This document shows, in pieces, positions 1-8,039 of a DNA stretch of 35,910 nt. Source of the DNA: Actinoplanes campanulatus. Its GTDB lineage: Bacteria > Actinomycetota > Actinomycetes > Mycobacteriales > Micromonosporaceae. The DNA is taken from assembly GCF_014647795.1 (NCBI RefSeq), contig NZ_BMPW01000044.1, forward strand, positions 1 to 35,910, written 5' to 3'. Each line of letters opens with the position of its first letter. Position 1 is the first letter of the stretch. The position numbers and the translations under genes were made by a program. The notes beneath the pieces were generated by a model. It was given only the letters and a program-made list of their open reading frames with translations, was not told where the DNA came from and searched no databases.

Positions 1-65
1 ATCAGCAAGTCCACCACCTCCCGGTACGAGGTCTCCTCCCGCACCGCGACGACGGCCCGGGTCAT
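1..65 (-). CDS. N-terminal fragment of a probable CBS-domain protein
   Basis: Only the first 21 codons and part of the next are in the window; the gene runs leftward off the edge. The ATG is the complement of bases 63-65. The visible start reads MTRAVVAVREETSYREVVDLL, with the opening MTRAVVAV and REVVDLL matching the usual first strand and helix of a CBS domain, where a 'T..VVTV....S..E...LL' pattern is typical. CBS proteins bind adenine nucleotides and are often encoded beside ppdK and universal stress proteins in actinobacterial dormancy regulons, which fits this divergent arrangement. The shared upstream region to 249 holds a DosR-like palindrome. The evidence is a short N-terminus only, so the family call is tentative. 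Confidence 0.5.
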   Translation of the reverse strand, partial: MTRAVVAVREETSYREVVDLL

Positions 66-155
66 CACGTCACCAACGTTCCATGTCCGCATCGTGGCCT
101 CCCGGGGTCGCGGATCCTTCCCCTTCACAGTGGTCGCCCGTCGGCCCGCGGGGTA

Positions 156-169
156 GGGACCTACGACCC
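156..169. promoter_or_regulatory. DosR/DevR-like palindrome upstream of ppdK
   Basis: The sequence GGGACCTACGACCC is an imperfect inverted repeat, identical to its complement at 10 of 14 positions, and keeps the GGGAC...CCC core of DosR/DevR boxes. It lies 80 bases before the ppdK start, between ppdK and the divergent CBS gene, where it could act on both. The gene content (ppdK, CBS, GNAT/CoA-ligase) is what a DosR-type regulon would contain. The assignment rests on core similarity and context; no regulator is encoded in the window. Confidence 0.4.
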
Positions 170-249
170 TGCCGTCCCGGGCGGATCGGCGATAACACGG
201 AAGGCGAGGGCGGGACGGCCCGCCATCAAACGAGGGCGAGGGTACGAAA

Positions 250-2916
250 ATGTCCCGCTACGTGTACGACTTCTTCGAGGGGAACAAGGATCTCAAGGAC
301 CTGCTCGGTGGCAAGGGCGCCAACCTGGCGGAGATGACCCGAATGGGCCTGCCGGTGCCGCCCGGGTTCACCATCACCACCGACGCCTGCCGTGAGTTCC
401 TGCGCACCGGCGCCATGCCGGCCGGCCTGTTCGACGAGGTGGAGGAGCACCTGCGGCTGGTCCAGACCCGACTGGGCAAGCGGCTCGGCGATCCGGCCGA
501 CCCGCTGCTGCTGTCGGTCCGCTCGGGTGGCAAGTTCTCGATGCCCGGGATGATGGAGACGATCCTCGACATCGGCCTCAACGATGCCACGGTGCTGGGG
601 TTGGCCGGGCACAGTGGGGACGAGCGGTTCGCGTGGGACTCGTACCGGCGGCTCATCCAGATGTTCGGCAAGACCGTCTTCGGCGTCCCGGGCGAGGAGT
701 TCGAGGCCGAGCTCGCTGCCGCGCGTGCCGCCGCCGACGCCGCGACCGACGCCGGCCTCGGCGCTCCCGCCCTGCGTGACCTGGTCGCCGCCTACAAGAA
801 GGTGTTCGCGGCGCACACCGGCCGGGACTTCCCGCAGTCACCGCACGAGCAGCTTTTCTCGGCGATCGGCGCGGTCTTCGGGTCGTGGAACGCCGAGCGG
901 GCGGTGCTCTACCGTCGGCAGGAGCGCATCCCGCAGGACCTGGGCACCGCGGTCAACGTGATGGCGATGGTCTTCGGCAACCGCGGCCTGCACTCCGGCA
1001 GTGGGGTGGCGTTCACCCGGGATCCGGCCACCGGGCGGCGCGGTGCGTACGGCGACTACCTGCCCAACGCCCAGGGTGAGGACGTGGTGGCCGGCATCCG
1101 CAACACCATGGTCCTGGCCGAACTCGCCGAGATCGACCCGAAGAGCCACGCCCAGCTGCTGTCGATCATGCAGAAGCTGGAGCAGCGCTACCGCGACCTC
1201 TGCGACATCGAGTTCACCATCGAGGACGGCACCCTCTGGATGTTGCAGACCCGAGTCGGCAAGCGCACCCCGGCGGCCGCGTTCGTGATCGCCGCGCAGC
1301 TCGCCGAGGAGGGCCTGATCACGCTGGACGAGGCGTTGCAGCGGGTGACCGGCGAGCAGCTGGCCAACCTGATGTTCCCGAGCTTCGACACCGCGGCCGC
1401 CCCGCAGCCGCTGACCACCGGCGTGCCCGCCTCGCCGGGTGCCGCGGTCGGCGCGATCGTCTTCGACTCGGCGGCTGCCGCCGCCGCGACCGGCCCGGTG
1501 ATCCTGGTGCGCCGCGAGACCAACCCGGACGACCTGCCCGGCATGATCGCCGCCCAGGGCATCCTGACCAGCCGGGGCGGCAAGACCTCGCACGCCGCCG
1601 TGGTCGCCCGCGGCATGGGCAAGACCTGCGTCTGCGGCGCCGACGAGCTGGAGATCGACGCCGCCGCCGGCACACTGACCATCGCCGGCCGGGTTATGCA
1701 CGCCGGGGACGTCGTCTCGATCGACGGCGCCAGCGGGCACGTCTACGCCGGCCCGGTGCCGGTGCGCCCCTCCTCCGTGGTCCGTTACTTCGAGGGTGAG
1801 CTGTCCCCGCTCGGCGACCCGCTGCTGGCCGCCGTGCAACGGCTGATGACCCACGCCGACCACGTGGCCCGTCTAGGCGTGCACGCCAACGCCGACACCG
1901 GCGCCGACGCCCGCCGCGCACACCGCTTCGGCGCGACCGGGATCGGCCTGTGCCGGACCGAGCACATGTTCCTCGGCGACCGCCGGGAACTGGTGGAGCG
2001 CCTGATCCTGGCCACCACCGACGCGGAGCGTGAGGCGGCGCTGGCGGCCCTGCTGCCGTTGCAGCGCGACGACTTCGTGGACCTGTTCGCGGCGATGGAC
2101 GGCCGGCCGGTCACGGTGCGGCTCATCGACCCGCCGCTGCACGAGTTCCTACCGCCGCTCGACGAGCTGACCGCGCGGGTGTCCCGGGCCGAGGCGCTCG
2201 GCCAGGATCCGGGCGACGACGTCCGCCTGCTGGCCGCGGTGCGCCGGATGCACGAGCAGAACCCGATGCTCGGGCTGCGCGGCGTACGTCTCGGCCTGGT
2301 CGTGCCCGGTCTCTTCGCGATGCAGGTCCGCGCGGTCGCCGAGGCCGCCGCGGCGCGGCTCGCCGCGGGCGGCGACCCGCGGCCGGAGATCATGGTCCCG
2401 CTGGTCGGTGCGGTTCAGGAGCTCGAGATCGTACGCACGGAGGCCGTCCGTGTCCTGGCGGAAGTGCCCGGGGCCCCGCCCATCCCGATCGGCACCATGA
2501 TCGAGGTCCCGAGGGCCGCCCTGACCGCTCACCAGATCGCGATGAGTGCCGACTTCTTCTCCTTCGGCACCAACGACCTGACCCAAATGACGTGGGGCTT
2601 CTCCCGTGACGACGTGGAGGGCGCGTTCTTCGGCCGCTACCTGGACCTGGGTGTCTTCGGCGCCTCCCCGTTCGAGACGCTGGACCGTCTCGGGGTGGGC
2701 GAGCTGGTCCGGATCGCCGTGGAGCGCGGCCGCGCCGCCCGGCCCGGCCTGCCCACCGGCGTCTGCGGCGAGCACGGCGGCGACCCCGCCTCGATCCGAT
2801 TCTTCCACGAGGCCGGGCTCACCTACGTATCCTGCTCGCCGTTCCGGGTGCCGGTCGCCCGGCTGGAGGCTGGCCGCGCCGCGACCGGAGCCGGCCCGGC
2901 GTCCGACAGCCGTTAG
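250..2916 (+). CDS. ppdK: Pyruvate, phosphate dikinase
   Basis: The cytoplasmic enzyme interconverts pyruvate, ATP and Pi with phosphoenolpyruvate, AMP and PPi. At 888 residues it is close to the family's usual length of about 875. The N-terminal ATP-grasp part has the signature GKGANLAEM and RSGGKFSMPGMMETI. The central swivelling domain carries the phospho-acceptor His448 in GGKTSHAAVVARG. The C-terminal PEP/pyruvate domain has GLCRTEHMF, RLIDPPLHEF, the SFGTNDLTQM motif and active-site Cys839 in TGVCGEHGGDP. All catalytic motifs are intact. The ATG at 250 follows a GAGGGCGAGGG purine stretch. The gene is probably co-transcribed with the small membrane protein gene 9 bases downstream. A DosR-like box lies upstream, consistent with a role in anaplerosis or energy saving (PPi use) under low oxygen, which is inferred. 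Confidence 0.97.
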   Translation: MSRYVYDFFEGNKDLKDLLGGKGANLAEMTRMGLPVPPGFTITTDACREFLRTGAMPAGLFDEVEEHLRLVQTRLGKRLGDPADPLLLSVRSGGKFSMPGMMETILDIGLNDATVLGLAGHSGDERFAWDSYRRLIQMFGKTVFGVPGEEFEAELAAARAAADAATDAGLGAPALRDLVAAYKKVFAAHTGRDFPQSPHEQLFSAIGAVFGSWNAERAVLYRRQERIPQDLGTAVNVMAMVFGNRGLHSGSGVAFTRDPATGRRGAYGDYLPNAQGEDVVAGIRNTMVLAELAEIDPKSHAQLLSIMQKLEQRYRDLCDIEFTIEDGTLWMLQTRVGKRTPAAAFVIAAQLAEEGLITLDEALQRVTGEQLANLMFPSFDTAAAPQPLTTGVPASPGAAVGAIVFDSAAAAAATGPVILVRRETNPDDLPGMIAAQGILTSRGGKTSHAAVVARGMGKTCVCGADELEIDAAAGTLTIAGRVMHAGDVVSIDGASGHVYAGPVPVRPSSVVRYFEGELSPLGDPLLAAVQRLMTHADHVARLGVHANADTGADARRAHRFGATGIGLCRTEHMFLGDRRELVERLILATTDAEREAALAALLPLQRDDFVDLFAAMDGRPVTVRLIDPPLHEFLPPLDELTARVSRAEALGQDPGDDVRLLAAVRRMHEQNPMLGLRGVRLGLVVPGLFAMQVRAVAEAAAARLAAGGDPRPEIMVPLVGAVQELEIVRTEAVRVLAEVPGAPPIPIGTMIEVPRAALTAHQIAMSADFFSFGTNDLTQMTWGFSRDDVEGAFFGRYLDLGVFGASPFETLDRLGVGELVRIAVERGRAARPGLPTGVCGEHGGDPASIRFFHEAGLTYVSCSPFRVPVARLEAGRAATGAGPASDSR

Positions 2917-2925
2917 GGGCCCGCG

Positions 2926-3294
2926 ATGAACCGGGTTGCCGAAGTGCCCACCAGCGCCCCCGCCGGCCCGCGAGGAGTCCAGCCGGTACGCCGCGGCCGG
3001 CGCGAGATCGGCGCCTACGCGACCGGCCCGGACGGCACCGTCTTCGTCCCGGCGGTGGACGTGACCACGATCGCGGTCGCGGCCCTCGGCGCGGCCGCCC
3101 TGATCGCGACCGCGGTGTCGGCCGGAGTCGCGGTCCGCCGCCCGCCCGCCGTCGGCTCGGTGACCATGGGCCCGGGTGGCTGGGTGAGCCTGCGCCGCAG
3201 CACCGCCCCGGCGCTGCGGGCCGTCCGGTCCTCCGGTCACCGACCCTGGTGGGCCGGCCTGCTGGGGGCACACCGCCTGGTGGTCCAGCGCTGA
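2926..3294 (+). CDS. Small predicted membrane protein, unknown function
   Basis: This 122-residue protein has no domain I recognise. Residues about 44-69 (VDVTTIAVAALGAAALIATA onward) form one hydrophobic, Ala-rich segment that could span the membrane. It is flanked by an Arg-rich N-terminal part (RRGRREIGAYATG) and a basic C-terminal tail containing GPGGWVSLRR. It starts 9 bases after the ppdK stop and is followed by a strong hairpin at 3303-3337, so it looks like the last gene of a ppdK transcript. Codon use matches its neighbours. The function is unknown, and the reading frame is supported mainly by position and codon bias. Confidence 0.6.
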   Translation: MNRVAEVPTSAPAGPRGVQPVRRGRREIGAYATGPDGTVFVPAVDVTTIAVAALGAAALIATAVSAGVAVRRPPAVGSVTMGPGGWVSLRRSTAPALRAVRSSGHRPWWAGLLGAHRLVVQR

Positions 3295-3302
3295 TGGAGG
3301 TC

Positions 3303-3337
3303 CCGTCCGGACAGGACCTGGTGCCCTGCCCGGACGG
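3303..3337 (+). terminator. Hairpin after the ppdK transcript
   Basis: An 8-bp perfect stem (CCGTCCGG at 3303-3310 with CCGGACGG at 3330-3337) continues, after one mismatch, into CAGG/CCTG around a 9-base loop. It lies in the 87-base gap between the small membrane protein gene and the Pat-like gene. There is no U-tract, as is common for GC-rich actinobacterial terminators. It could terminate or attenuate read-through into the downstream gene, which has its own strong GGGAGGAGG ribosome site. Confidence 0.5.
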
Positions 3338-3381
3338 TCCGCCGGCGGCAAGGCTGGGGCCACGAACAGGGAGGAGGATCG

Positions 3382-5757
3382 ATGGGAACCCCGACGATCG
3401 TGGTCGCCGAGGCGACCGCCGACCAGGTCGACGCGCTGACCGCCGACGGCGGCATCGTCTCCGTAAGGACGCTCACGGCCGATGACCGGCCCGCGGTCGA
3501 GGCCCTGTACGGCAACGCCTCCCCGGACAGCCTGCGCCTGCGGTTCTTCGCCCAGCCCAGCGCCGCCACCCTCACCGCCGAGGTGAACCGGGTCTGCCGG
3601 CCGGAGTCCGGCGCCCACGTCAACGTCGCCGCGTACGAGGGTGGCGCCCTGGTCGGGATCGCGTCCGGGGAGCGGCTCGGCAACCGTCCGCGCGCCGAGT
3701 TCGCGGTGTTCGTCGACGACCGGCACCACGGCCGCGGCATCGGCACCCTGCTGCTGGAGCACCTGGCGGCCCGCTGCCGGCGGCACGGCATCACCGAGCT
3801 GGTCGGCGAGGTGCTGCCCGCCAACACCGGCATGCTGCGGGTGGCCCGCGGGCTCACCCCGCAGTCCGCGCACCGCTACGACCACGGCGTCGTCGACGTC
3901 ACCCTGTGCACCGACGACGACCGCGCCTGGGCCGCCGTCGACGAACGCGACCGCACCGCCGAACGGGCGTCCCTGCGCGCGCTGCTCAACCCCGCCTCGA
4001 TCGCCGTCGTCGGCGCCGGCCACCGGCCGGGCGGCATCGGCCGGGAGACGGTACGGGCACTGCTCGACCACAACTACCCGGGCGGCCTGTACGCGGTGAA
4101 CCGGCACGGCGCCCCGATCGGCCCGGTCCCCGCGTTCCGCAGCGTGCACGACCTGCCCACCCCGGTCGACCTGCTGGTCGTCGCGGTCCCGGCCGACCAG
4201 GTCGCGGACGTGCTCACCGACGGCGCGAAGGCTGGCGCCCGCGGGGCGGTCGTGCTCAGCGCCGGTTTCGCCGAGATCGGCCCGGACGGCGCGGAGCGCG
4301 AGGCCGCCCTGGTACGGCTGGCCCGCTCGCACGGCATCCGGCTGATCGGCCCGAACTGCCTCGGCGTCCTCAACACCGACCCGGCCGTACGCCTGACCGC
4401 CTGCCTGGCCCCGGTCACCCCACCGCACGGCACCCTCGGCGTGGCCGTCCAGTCCGGCGCGGTCGCCACCACGATCCTGCAGCACGCGCAGCGCGCCGGG
4501 ATCGGCGTGTCCACCCTCGTGGCGCTCGGCAACAAGGCCGACGTCAGCGGCAACGACCTGATCGCCTACTGGTACGACGACCCGGCCACCCACGCCGTCG
4601 CCCTGCACCTGGAGTCCTTCGGCAACCCGCGCCGGTTCGCCCGTACCGTCCGGGCCCTGGCCAGGCGCAAGCCGGTGCTGGCGCTGCGCACCGGCCGCAC
4701 CGCCGCCCCGGACACGGTGAACGCCCTGTTCGCCCAGGCCGGCGTGATCGCCACCGACACCCTGGGCGAGTTGCTGGACGCCGCCCGCATGCTCACCGAC
4801 CAGCCGCTGCCCGCCGGCGACCGGCTCGCCGTCGTGAGCAACGCGGCCGGGCTCAACCTGCTCGCCGAAGCGTCGCTCCCGACTCCCGTGACGTCGGTGG
4901 ATCTGGGCGGCACCGTGGCCCCGGACCGGTTCGCGGCCGCCGCCGAACACGCCGCCGCGGACACTGACATGCTCCTGCTCCTGATCGCCGGCACCCGCGC
5001 CAACCGGCCCGCCGAGATCCTCGGCGAACTCGGCCATGTGGTGGACCGGCACCCCGGCCTGACCGTCGCCGCCGTCCTGACCGGCGCTCCCGGTCTGCCC
5101 CGCCGTCTCGGCGCCCGCGGCGCGCCCGTCTTCGAGTTGCCCGAGCAGGCGGTCCACGCCCTGTCGCACGCCGCCGCCTACGCCGCGTGGCGACGGCGGC
5201 CACTGGGCGGCCGCGCGGATCTGGCCGGCATCGACCGTCGTGGCGCGCGGGCCGTCATCGACCGGGCACTGGCCGACGGCCCCGGCTGGCAGCCGCCCGG
5301 GGTGACCGCGGAGCTGCTGTTCACCTACGGCATCCCGCTGCGGCCGGCCGGTGACACCGAGACGGTCGACCTGACGGCCGGCCTGCGCGCCGACCCACTG
5401 TTCGGTTCGGTGGTGACCCTGGCCCGGCGCGGCACGCGTACCGATCCGAGCGACGACCGGGCCCTGCGCCTGGTCCCGATGACCGACCTGGACGCGGCCC
5501 GCATGTGGCGCTCCCTGCGCTGTGCCCCACTTCTGGCCGGCGAGCGGGGCCTCCCGCCGGCGCACACCGCCGGCCTGGAGGACCTGCTGCTGCGTGTGAG
5601 CCGCCTGGCCGAGGACCACCCGGAGATCGCCGAACTCGAACTCGACCCGCTACCCGCCGGCCCGCACGCGGTACGCCCGGGTGCCGCCCGCCTCCGGCTG
5701 GCCCCGCCCTCCGACGCCCCCGACCCGCTCCTGCGCCGCCTACGCCCGCCCGGCTGA
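3382..5757 (+). CDS. GNAT acetyltransferase fused to degenerate ADP-forming acyl-CoA synthetase (Pat-like)
   Basis: This 791-residue protein has an N-terminal GNAT domain (about 25-175) with the acetyl-CoA motif DDRHHGRGIGTLLLEHL near 112-128. A CoA-binding Rossmann domain starting around LLNPASIAVVGAG (201-213) and a succinyl-CoA-ligase-like domain (VQSGAVATTI, ALGNKADVSGNDL) follow. A short C-terminal remnant of the ATP-grasp domain ends it. The order GNAT-first is known for actinobacterial Pat-type lysine acetyltransferases that acetylate acyl-CoA synthetases. Two features suggest no ligase activity. The loop that normally carries the phospho-histidine (an SHTG-type motif) is missing at about residue 440, where GRT runs straight into AAPDTVNALFAQAGVI. 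The ATP-grasp part also lacks most of its N-terminal half, including the HK-type motif region. Its role is therefore probably acetylation gated by a ligand-sensing CoA-ligase scaffold. ATG 3382 follows GGGAGGAGG. Confidence 0.85.
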   Translation: MGTPTIVVAEATADQVDALTADGGIVSVRTLTADDRPAVEALYGNASPDSLRLRFFAQPSAATLTAEVNRVCRPESGAHVNVAAYEGGALVGIASGERLGNRPRAEFAVFVDDRHHGRGIGTLLLEHLAARCRRHGITELVGEVLPANTGMLRVARGLTPQSAHRYDHGVVDVTLCTDDDRAWAAVDERDRTAERASLRALLNPASIAVVGAGHRPGGIGRETVRALLDHNYPGGLYAVNRHGAPIGPVPAFRSVHDLPTPVDLLVVAVPADQVADVLTDGAKAGARGAVVLSAGFAEIGPDGAEREAALVRLARSHGIRLIGPNCLGVLNTDPAVRLTACLAPVTPPHGTLGVAVQSGAVATTILQHAQRAGIGVSTLVALGNKADVSGNDLIAYWYDDPATHAVALHLESFGNPRRFARTVRALARRKPVLALRTGRTAAPDTVNALFAQAGVIATDTLGELLDAARMLTDQPLPAGDRLAVVSNAAGLNLLAEASLPTPVTSVDLGGTVAPDRFAAAAEHAAADTDMLLLLIAGTRANRPAEILGELGHVVDRHPGLTVAAVLTGAPGLPRRLGARGAPVFELPEQAVHALSHAAAYAAWRRRPLGGRADLAGIDRRGARAVIDRALADGPGWQPPGVTAELLFTYGIPLRPAGDTETVDLTAGLRADPLFGSVVTLARRGTRTDPSDDRALRLVPMTDLDAARMWRSLRCAPLLAGERGLPPAHTAGLEDLLLRVSRLAEDHPEIAELELDPLPAGPHAVRPGAARLRLAPPSDAPDPLLRRLRPPG

Positions 5758-6225
5758 ACGGGCCGGTCGCGCGTCGCGCAGCACCCCCGGAACGAGGAGG
5801 CGGTGCACCCTGGCGAGCGTGGGCCAGACGTGGCGGGCCGGGTCCCGGTCGTAGCGCAGCAGGGTGGTCAGTGACACCCGGCCCGGGCCGGTGTGCACGA
5901 TCAGGTTGGCGCTCAGGAACCGGGAGGCGGCTTCGAGCCGGATCCAGTCCGCGCCGCGGCCACCGATCCGCCAGCCGGCCACGGTGTCCGGCGATCGCCC
6001 GAGGCTGAGCCGCAGGCCGAGCACGGCGCGCCAGATGAAAAGCTCGCCGAGGTTCGGGACGTCGCCGAACATGGCCCGGGCCCACTGTTCGGGGGTCGCG
6101 GTCACCTCGGTGGGCAGCGTGAACCGGTCGGAGTAGTCGACGCGGGTCAGGGATCCGTCCGTCCGGACCGGTCCGGGATGGCGGTGCAGACCCACGATGC
6201 TTTCGATTCGTCTGCCGGCCATCAT
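5740..6225 (-). CDS. DUF2867-like protein
   Basis: The protein has 161 residues and starts at the first of two adjacent ATGs, preceded by GAGGGCAGG. This ATG overlaps the stop of the upstream flippase-like gene (ATGA), so the two are translationally coupled. The sequence shows the DUF2867-like pattern: an N-terminal DYSDRFTLP, then W..AMFGDVPNLG, GWRIGGRG, RLEAASRFLSANL and a C-terminal RYDRDPARHVWPTLARVHRLLVP. No catalytic motif is visible and no membrane segment or signal is present. Its 3' end overlaps the 3' end of the convergent Pat-like gene by 18 bases. The function is unknown; the family call is from pattern memory only. Confidence 0.65.
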   Translation of the reverse strand: MMAGRRIESIVGLHRHPGPVRTDGSLTRVDYSDRFTLPTEVTATPEQWARAMFGDVPNLGELFIWRAVLGLRLSLGRSPDTVAGWRIGGRGADWIRLEAASRFLSANLIVHTGPGRVSLTTLLRYDRDPARHVWPTLARVHRLLVPGVLRDARPARSAGRA

Positions 6226-7229
6226 CCTGCCCTCACGACCGGAGCCTCCCGCAACATCAGGTGCGCCGCCAACCCCACCGGCAGCACCAACCAGAACGTG
6301 ATCAGCCGATAGCCGAGAACCACCGCGAAAGCACTCGCCGCGCCGGCGCCCGCCGTCGTCAGTCCCGCGAGCAGACTGGCCTCGATCAGGCCGATACCGC
6401 CGGGCGTCACCGGAATCTGCCGCACCACCTGCATGGTCAGGTAGACGGCGGCGACCCGCACCCACCCGACGTCGGCCCGGAAAGCCTCGACGACCGCGAG
6501 CAGACACGCCAGATCGAGCACCCATTTGCCGGCCGCGAAGGCCAGCGCCGCCGCCCAGTCCCGGCCCCCGACGGCCCGGCTGGCCCGGAGCGCCCGATCA
6601 GCCTGCCGAAGAAGCCGGGCAAAGAGCGAAAACCGATTCAAAAGCCTTCGTGATCGTACGGCCAGAGCACTCCGAAACCGCACCCCGAGGACCAGCAGTG
6701 CCACTACGGCGACCGCCGACAGGCTCGCGCCGAGGTCGAGCGGCCGCCATGTCGTGGCGGACAGCCCTGCCGAGACGACCGACCCCGCGCCGAACAGCAT
6801 CAGCAGACTGAGCACCGTGATGACGCCCGACACCAACGTCACGGTCAGCGCCACCGCATGGTCGGCGCCACGGCGCTGATAGTGCCGGAACGTGTAGGCC
6901 GCCGCGACGGCACCGCCTGCGGGCGCCACCATGCAGATCGCGCCACTGCTGTAGGTGAGCGCGATCGCGTCCCTGCGCCGCAGCGGCACCCCCATCGCCA
7001 CCATCAGCACACGCTGCTGATAGGCGAACGCGAACTGCGACGCGGTCCCGAGCACCAGCGCGACCAGCGCCCACCAGGGATTGACTGTCCGCAGCACCGT
7101 CGACAGCGACGACACCGGCGGAAACTCCCGGCGCATCAACGCGACCGCACCGACCCCGACGACGCCGGCCATGACGGCCTTACCCCCTCGCCGAACGATC
7201 CGGCGCCTCGGCCCACCCTGTCGCGGCAT
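6222..7229 (-). CDS. Lysylphosphatidylglycerol synthase TM-region (flippase-like) integral membrane protein
   Basis: This polytopic inner-membrane protein of about 335 residues has roughly eight hydrophobic segments. It carries the family motifs seen in AglD/MprF-type flippase domains: YQQRVLMVAMGVPLRRRDA, SSGAICMVAPAGGAVAAAY, and near the end QVVRQIPVTPGGIGLIEASLLAGL. The 'P.GGIG..E' motif is diagnostic of the lysylphosphatidylglycerol synthase TM region. The soluble aminoacyl-transferase domain of full MprF is absent, so a lipid- or polyprenyl-linked flipping or regulatory role is more likely than lysinylation. The start could be ATG 7229 (no clear ribosome site) or ATG 7172, which has GAGGGGG...AAGG upstream and would give 316 residues. 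It overlaps the DUF2867-like gene by ATGA. Confidence 0.8.
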   Translation of the reverse strand: MPRQGGPRRRIVRRGGKAVMAGVVGVGAVALMRREFPPVSSLSTVLRTVNPWWALVALVLGTASQFAFAYQQRVLMVAMGVPLRRRDAIALTYSSGAICMVAPAGGAVAAAYTFRHYQRRGADHAVALTVTLVSGVITVLSLLMLFGAGSVVSAGLSATTWRPLDLGASLSAVAVVALLVLGVRFRSALAVRSRRLLNRFSLFARLLRQADRALRASRAVGGRDWAAALAFAAGKWVLDLACLLAVVEAFRADVGWVRVAAVYLTMQVVRQIPVTPGGIGLIEASLLAGLTTAGAGAASAFAVVLGYRLITFWLVLPVGLAAHLMLREAPVVRAG

Positions 7230-7276
7230 GTCTGACACGGTTCGACAATTGCCGATCAAGTCAAGCGCGTGGGGCC

Positions 7277-7918
7277 TCAGACGGCGGAGCGCAGGCCCAA
7301 GCGCGGCGGGGTGGCCGGGAGCAGGTCGGCGGCCTCGGCGGAGACGGTGACCACGACGCAGCCGGAGCGGCGGGTGACCATGGCGGTGGCACCGAGCAGG
7401 CGGGCCGCCCGGACCAGCACCGCGGCGATCTCCTGGTCGCGGACCGTCACCCAGATCAGGTCCCGTCGGCGGCGCTGGCCGGCGGCCAGGAGCGCGGCCC
7501 GCCACGCGGCCTGCGCCAGCGCGAGCCGCTGCGCGTGCCGGGGCGACGACGCGCCGAGCGAGGTGGAGCCGAGGAGGGCCTGGCGCCCTTGTCGCCAGGC
7601 CGTCTCGAGCATCCGGCTGGTGGCCAGACGCTGGTTTTCCTGTACGAGCACCCGCTGCACCTGGTATCGGCGGCGCCCTCCGCCCGACCAGGTCTCCCGT
7701 GCAGCGGCGCATCCCAGGTCGGTGAGCAGGAAGGCGAGCCGGTCGGCCGCCTCCGCGCGGTCGAACTCCGCCAGGGCCTCACCGGACCGCGGGACCTGCC
7801 TCAACGGCGACGGCCGCTGCGGGCGGGCCGTGTCGACGCATTCCACGAGGCAGGCCGATTCGAAGGCGGCGGGCAGCGCACGTGCGAGTACGACCGTGCG
7901 TGTCGTCGTCTGGTCCAT
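7277..7918 (-). CDS. Unrecognised protein with weak WhiA-like C-terminal part
   Basis: The 213-residue protein starts at an ATG preceded by an excellent site, GGGAGGGAGAAG. No signal peptide or membrane segment is present. The middle is Arg-rich (GGGRRRYQVQRVLVQENQRL). The last 80 residues read like a small alpha/beta repeat: RLALAQAAWRAALLAAG, then VTVRDQEIAAVLVRAARLLG and VVTVSAEAADLL. This resembles the 'AAWRGAFLA.G...L.V......A..L...AR.LG' pattern of the LAGLIDADG-like half of WhiA, but no WhiA helix-turn-helix is present and the similarity is only by eye. It is divergent from the TAXI lipoprotein gene. The function is unknown. Confidence 0.65.
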   Translation of the reverse strand: MDQTTTRTVVLARALPAAFESACLVECVDTARPQRPSPLRQVPRSGEALAEFDRAEAADRLAFLLTDLGCAAARETWSGGGRRRYQVQRVLVQENQRLATSRMLETAWRQGRQALLGSTSLGASSPRHAQRLALAQAAWRAALLAAGQRRRRDLIWVTVRDQEIAAVLVRAARLLGATAMVTRRSGCVVVTVSAEAADLLPATPPRLGLRSAV

Positions 7919-8039
7919 CGGCTTCTCCCTCCCGCGGTTATCCGACACCGTGGCCGATCCGCCCGTTCGGCCGGTACTCCCCCGGCGAAGACTTGAGGGA
8001 AACTTGCGCGGACCGAGCTCTCCCGCGTAGGGAATCAAG

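Noticed and set aside
2149-5619. Minus-strand open frame of 1,156 codons opposite ppdK and the Pat-like gene
   Set aside because: It is a GC-bias shadow: the sequence is Gly/Arg/Gln/His-rich without any domain, and both opposite-strand genes are clearly real.
5740-6525. Longer 261-codon version of the DUF2867-like protein
   Set aside because: The first 100 codons lie inside the flippase-like gene and have shadow composition; the ATGA overlap and ribosome site fix the start at 6225.
7919-8039. GGCCGA-N9-TCGGCC inverted repeat in the divergent region before the TAXI gene
   Set aside because: Six-bp GC arms with a 9-base gap are expected by chance in DNA this GC-rich, and no promoter elements are aligned with it.
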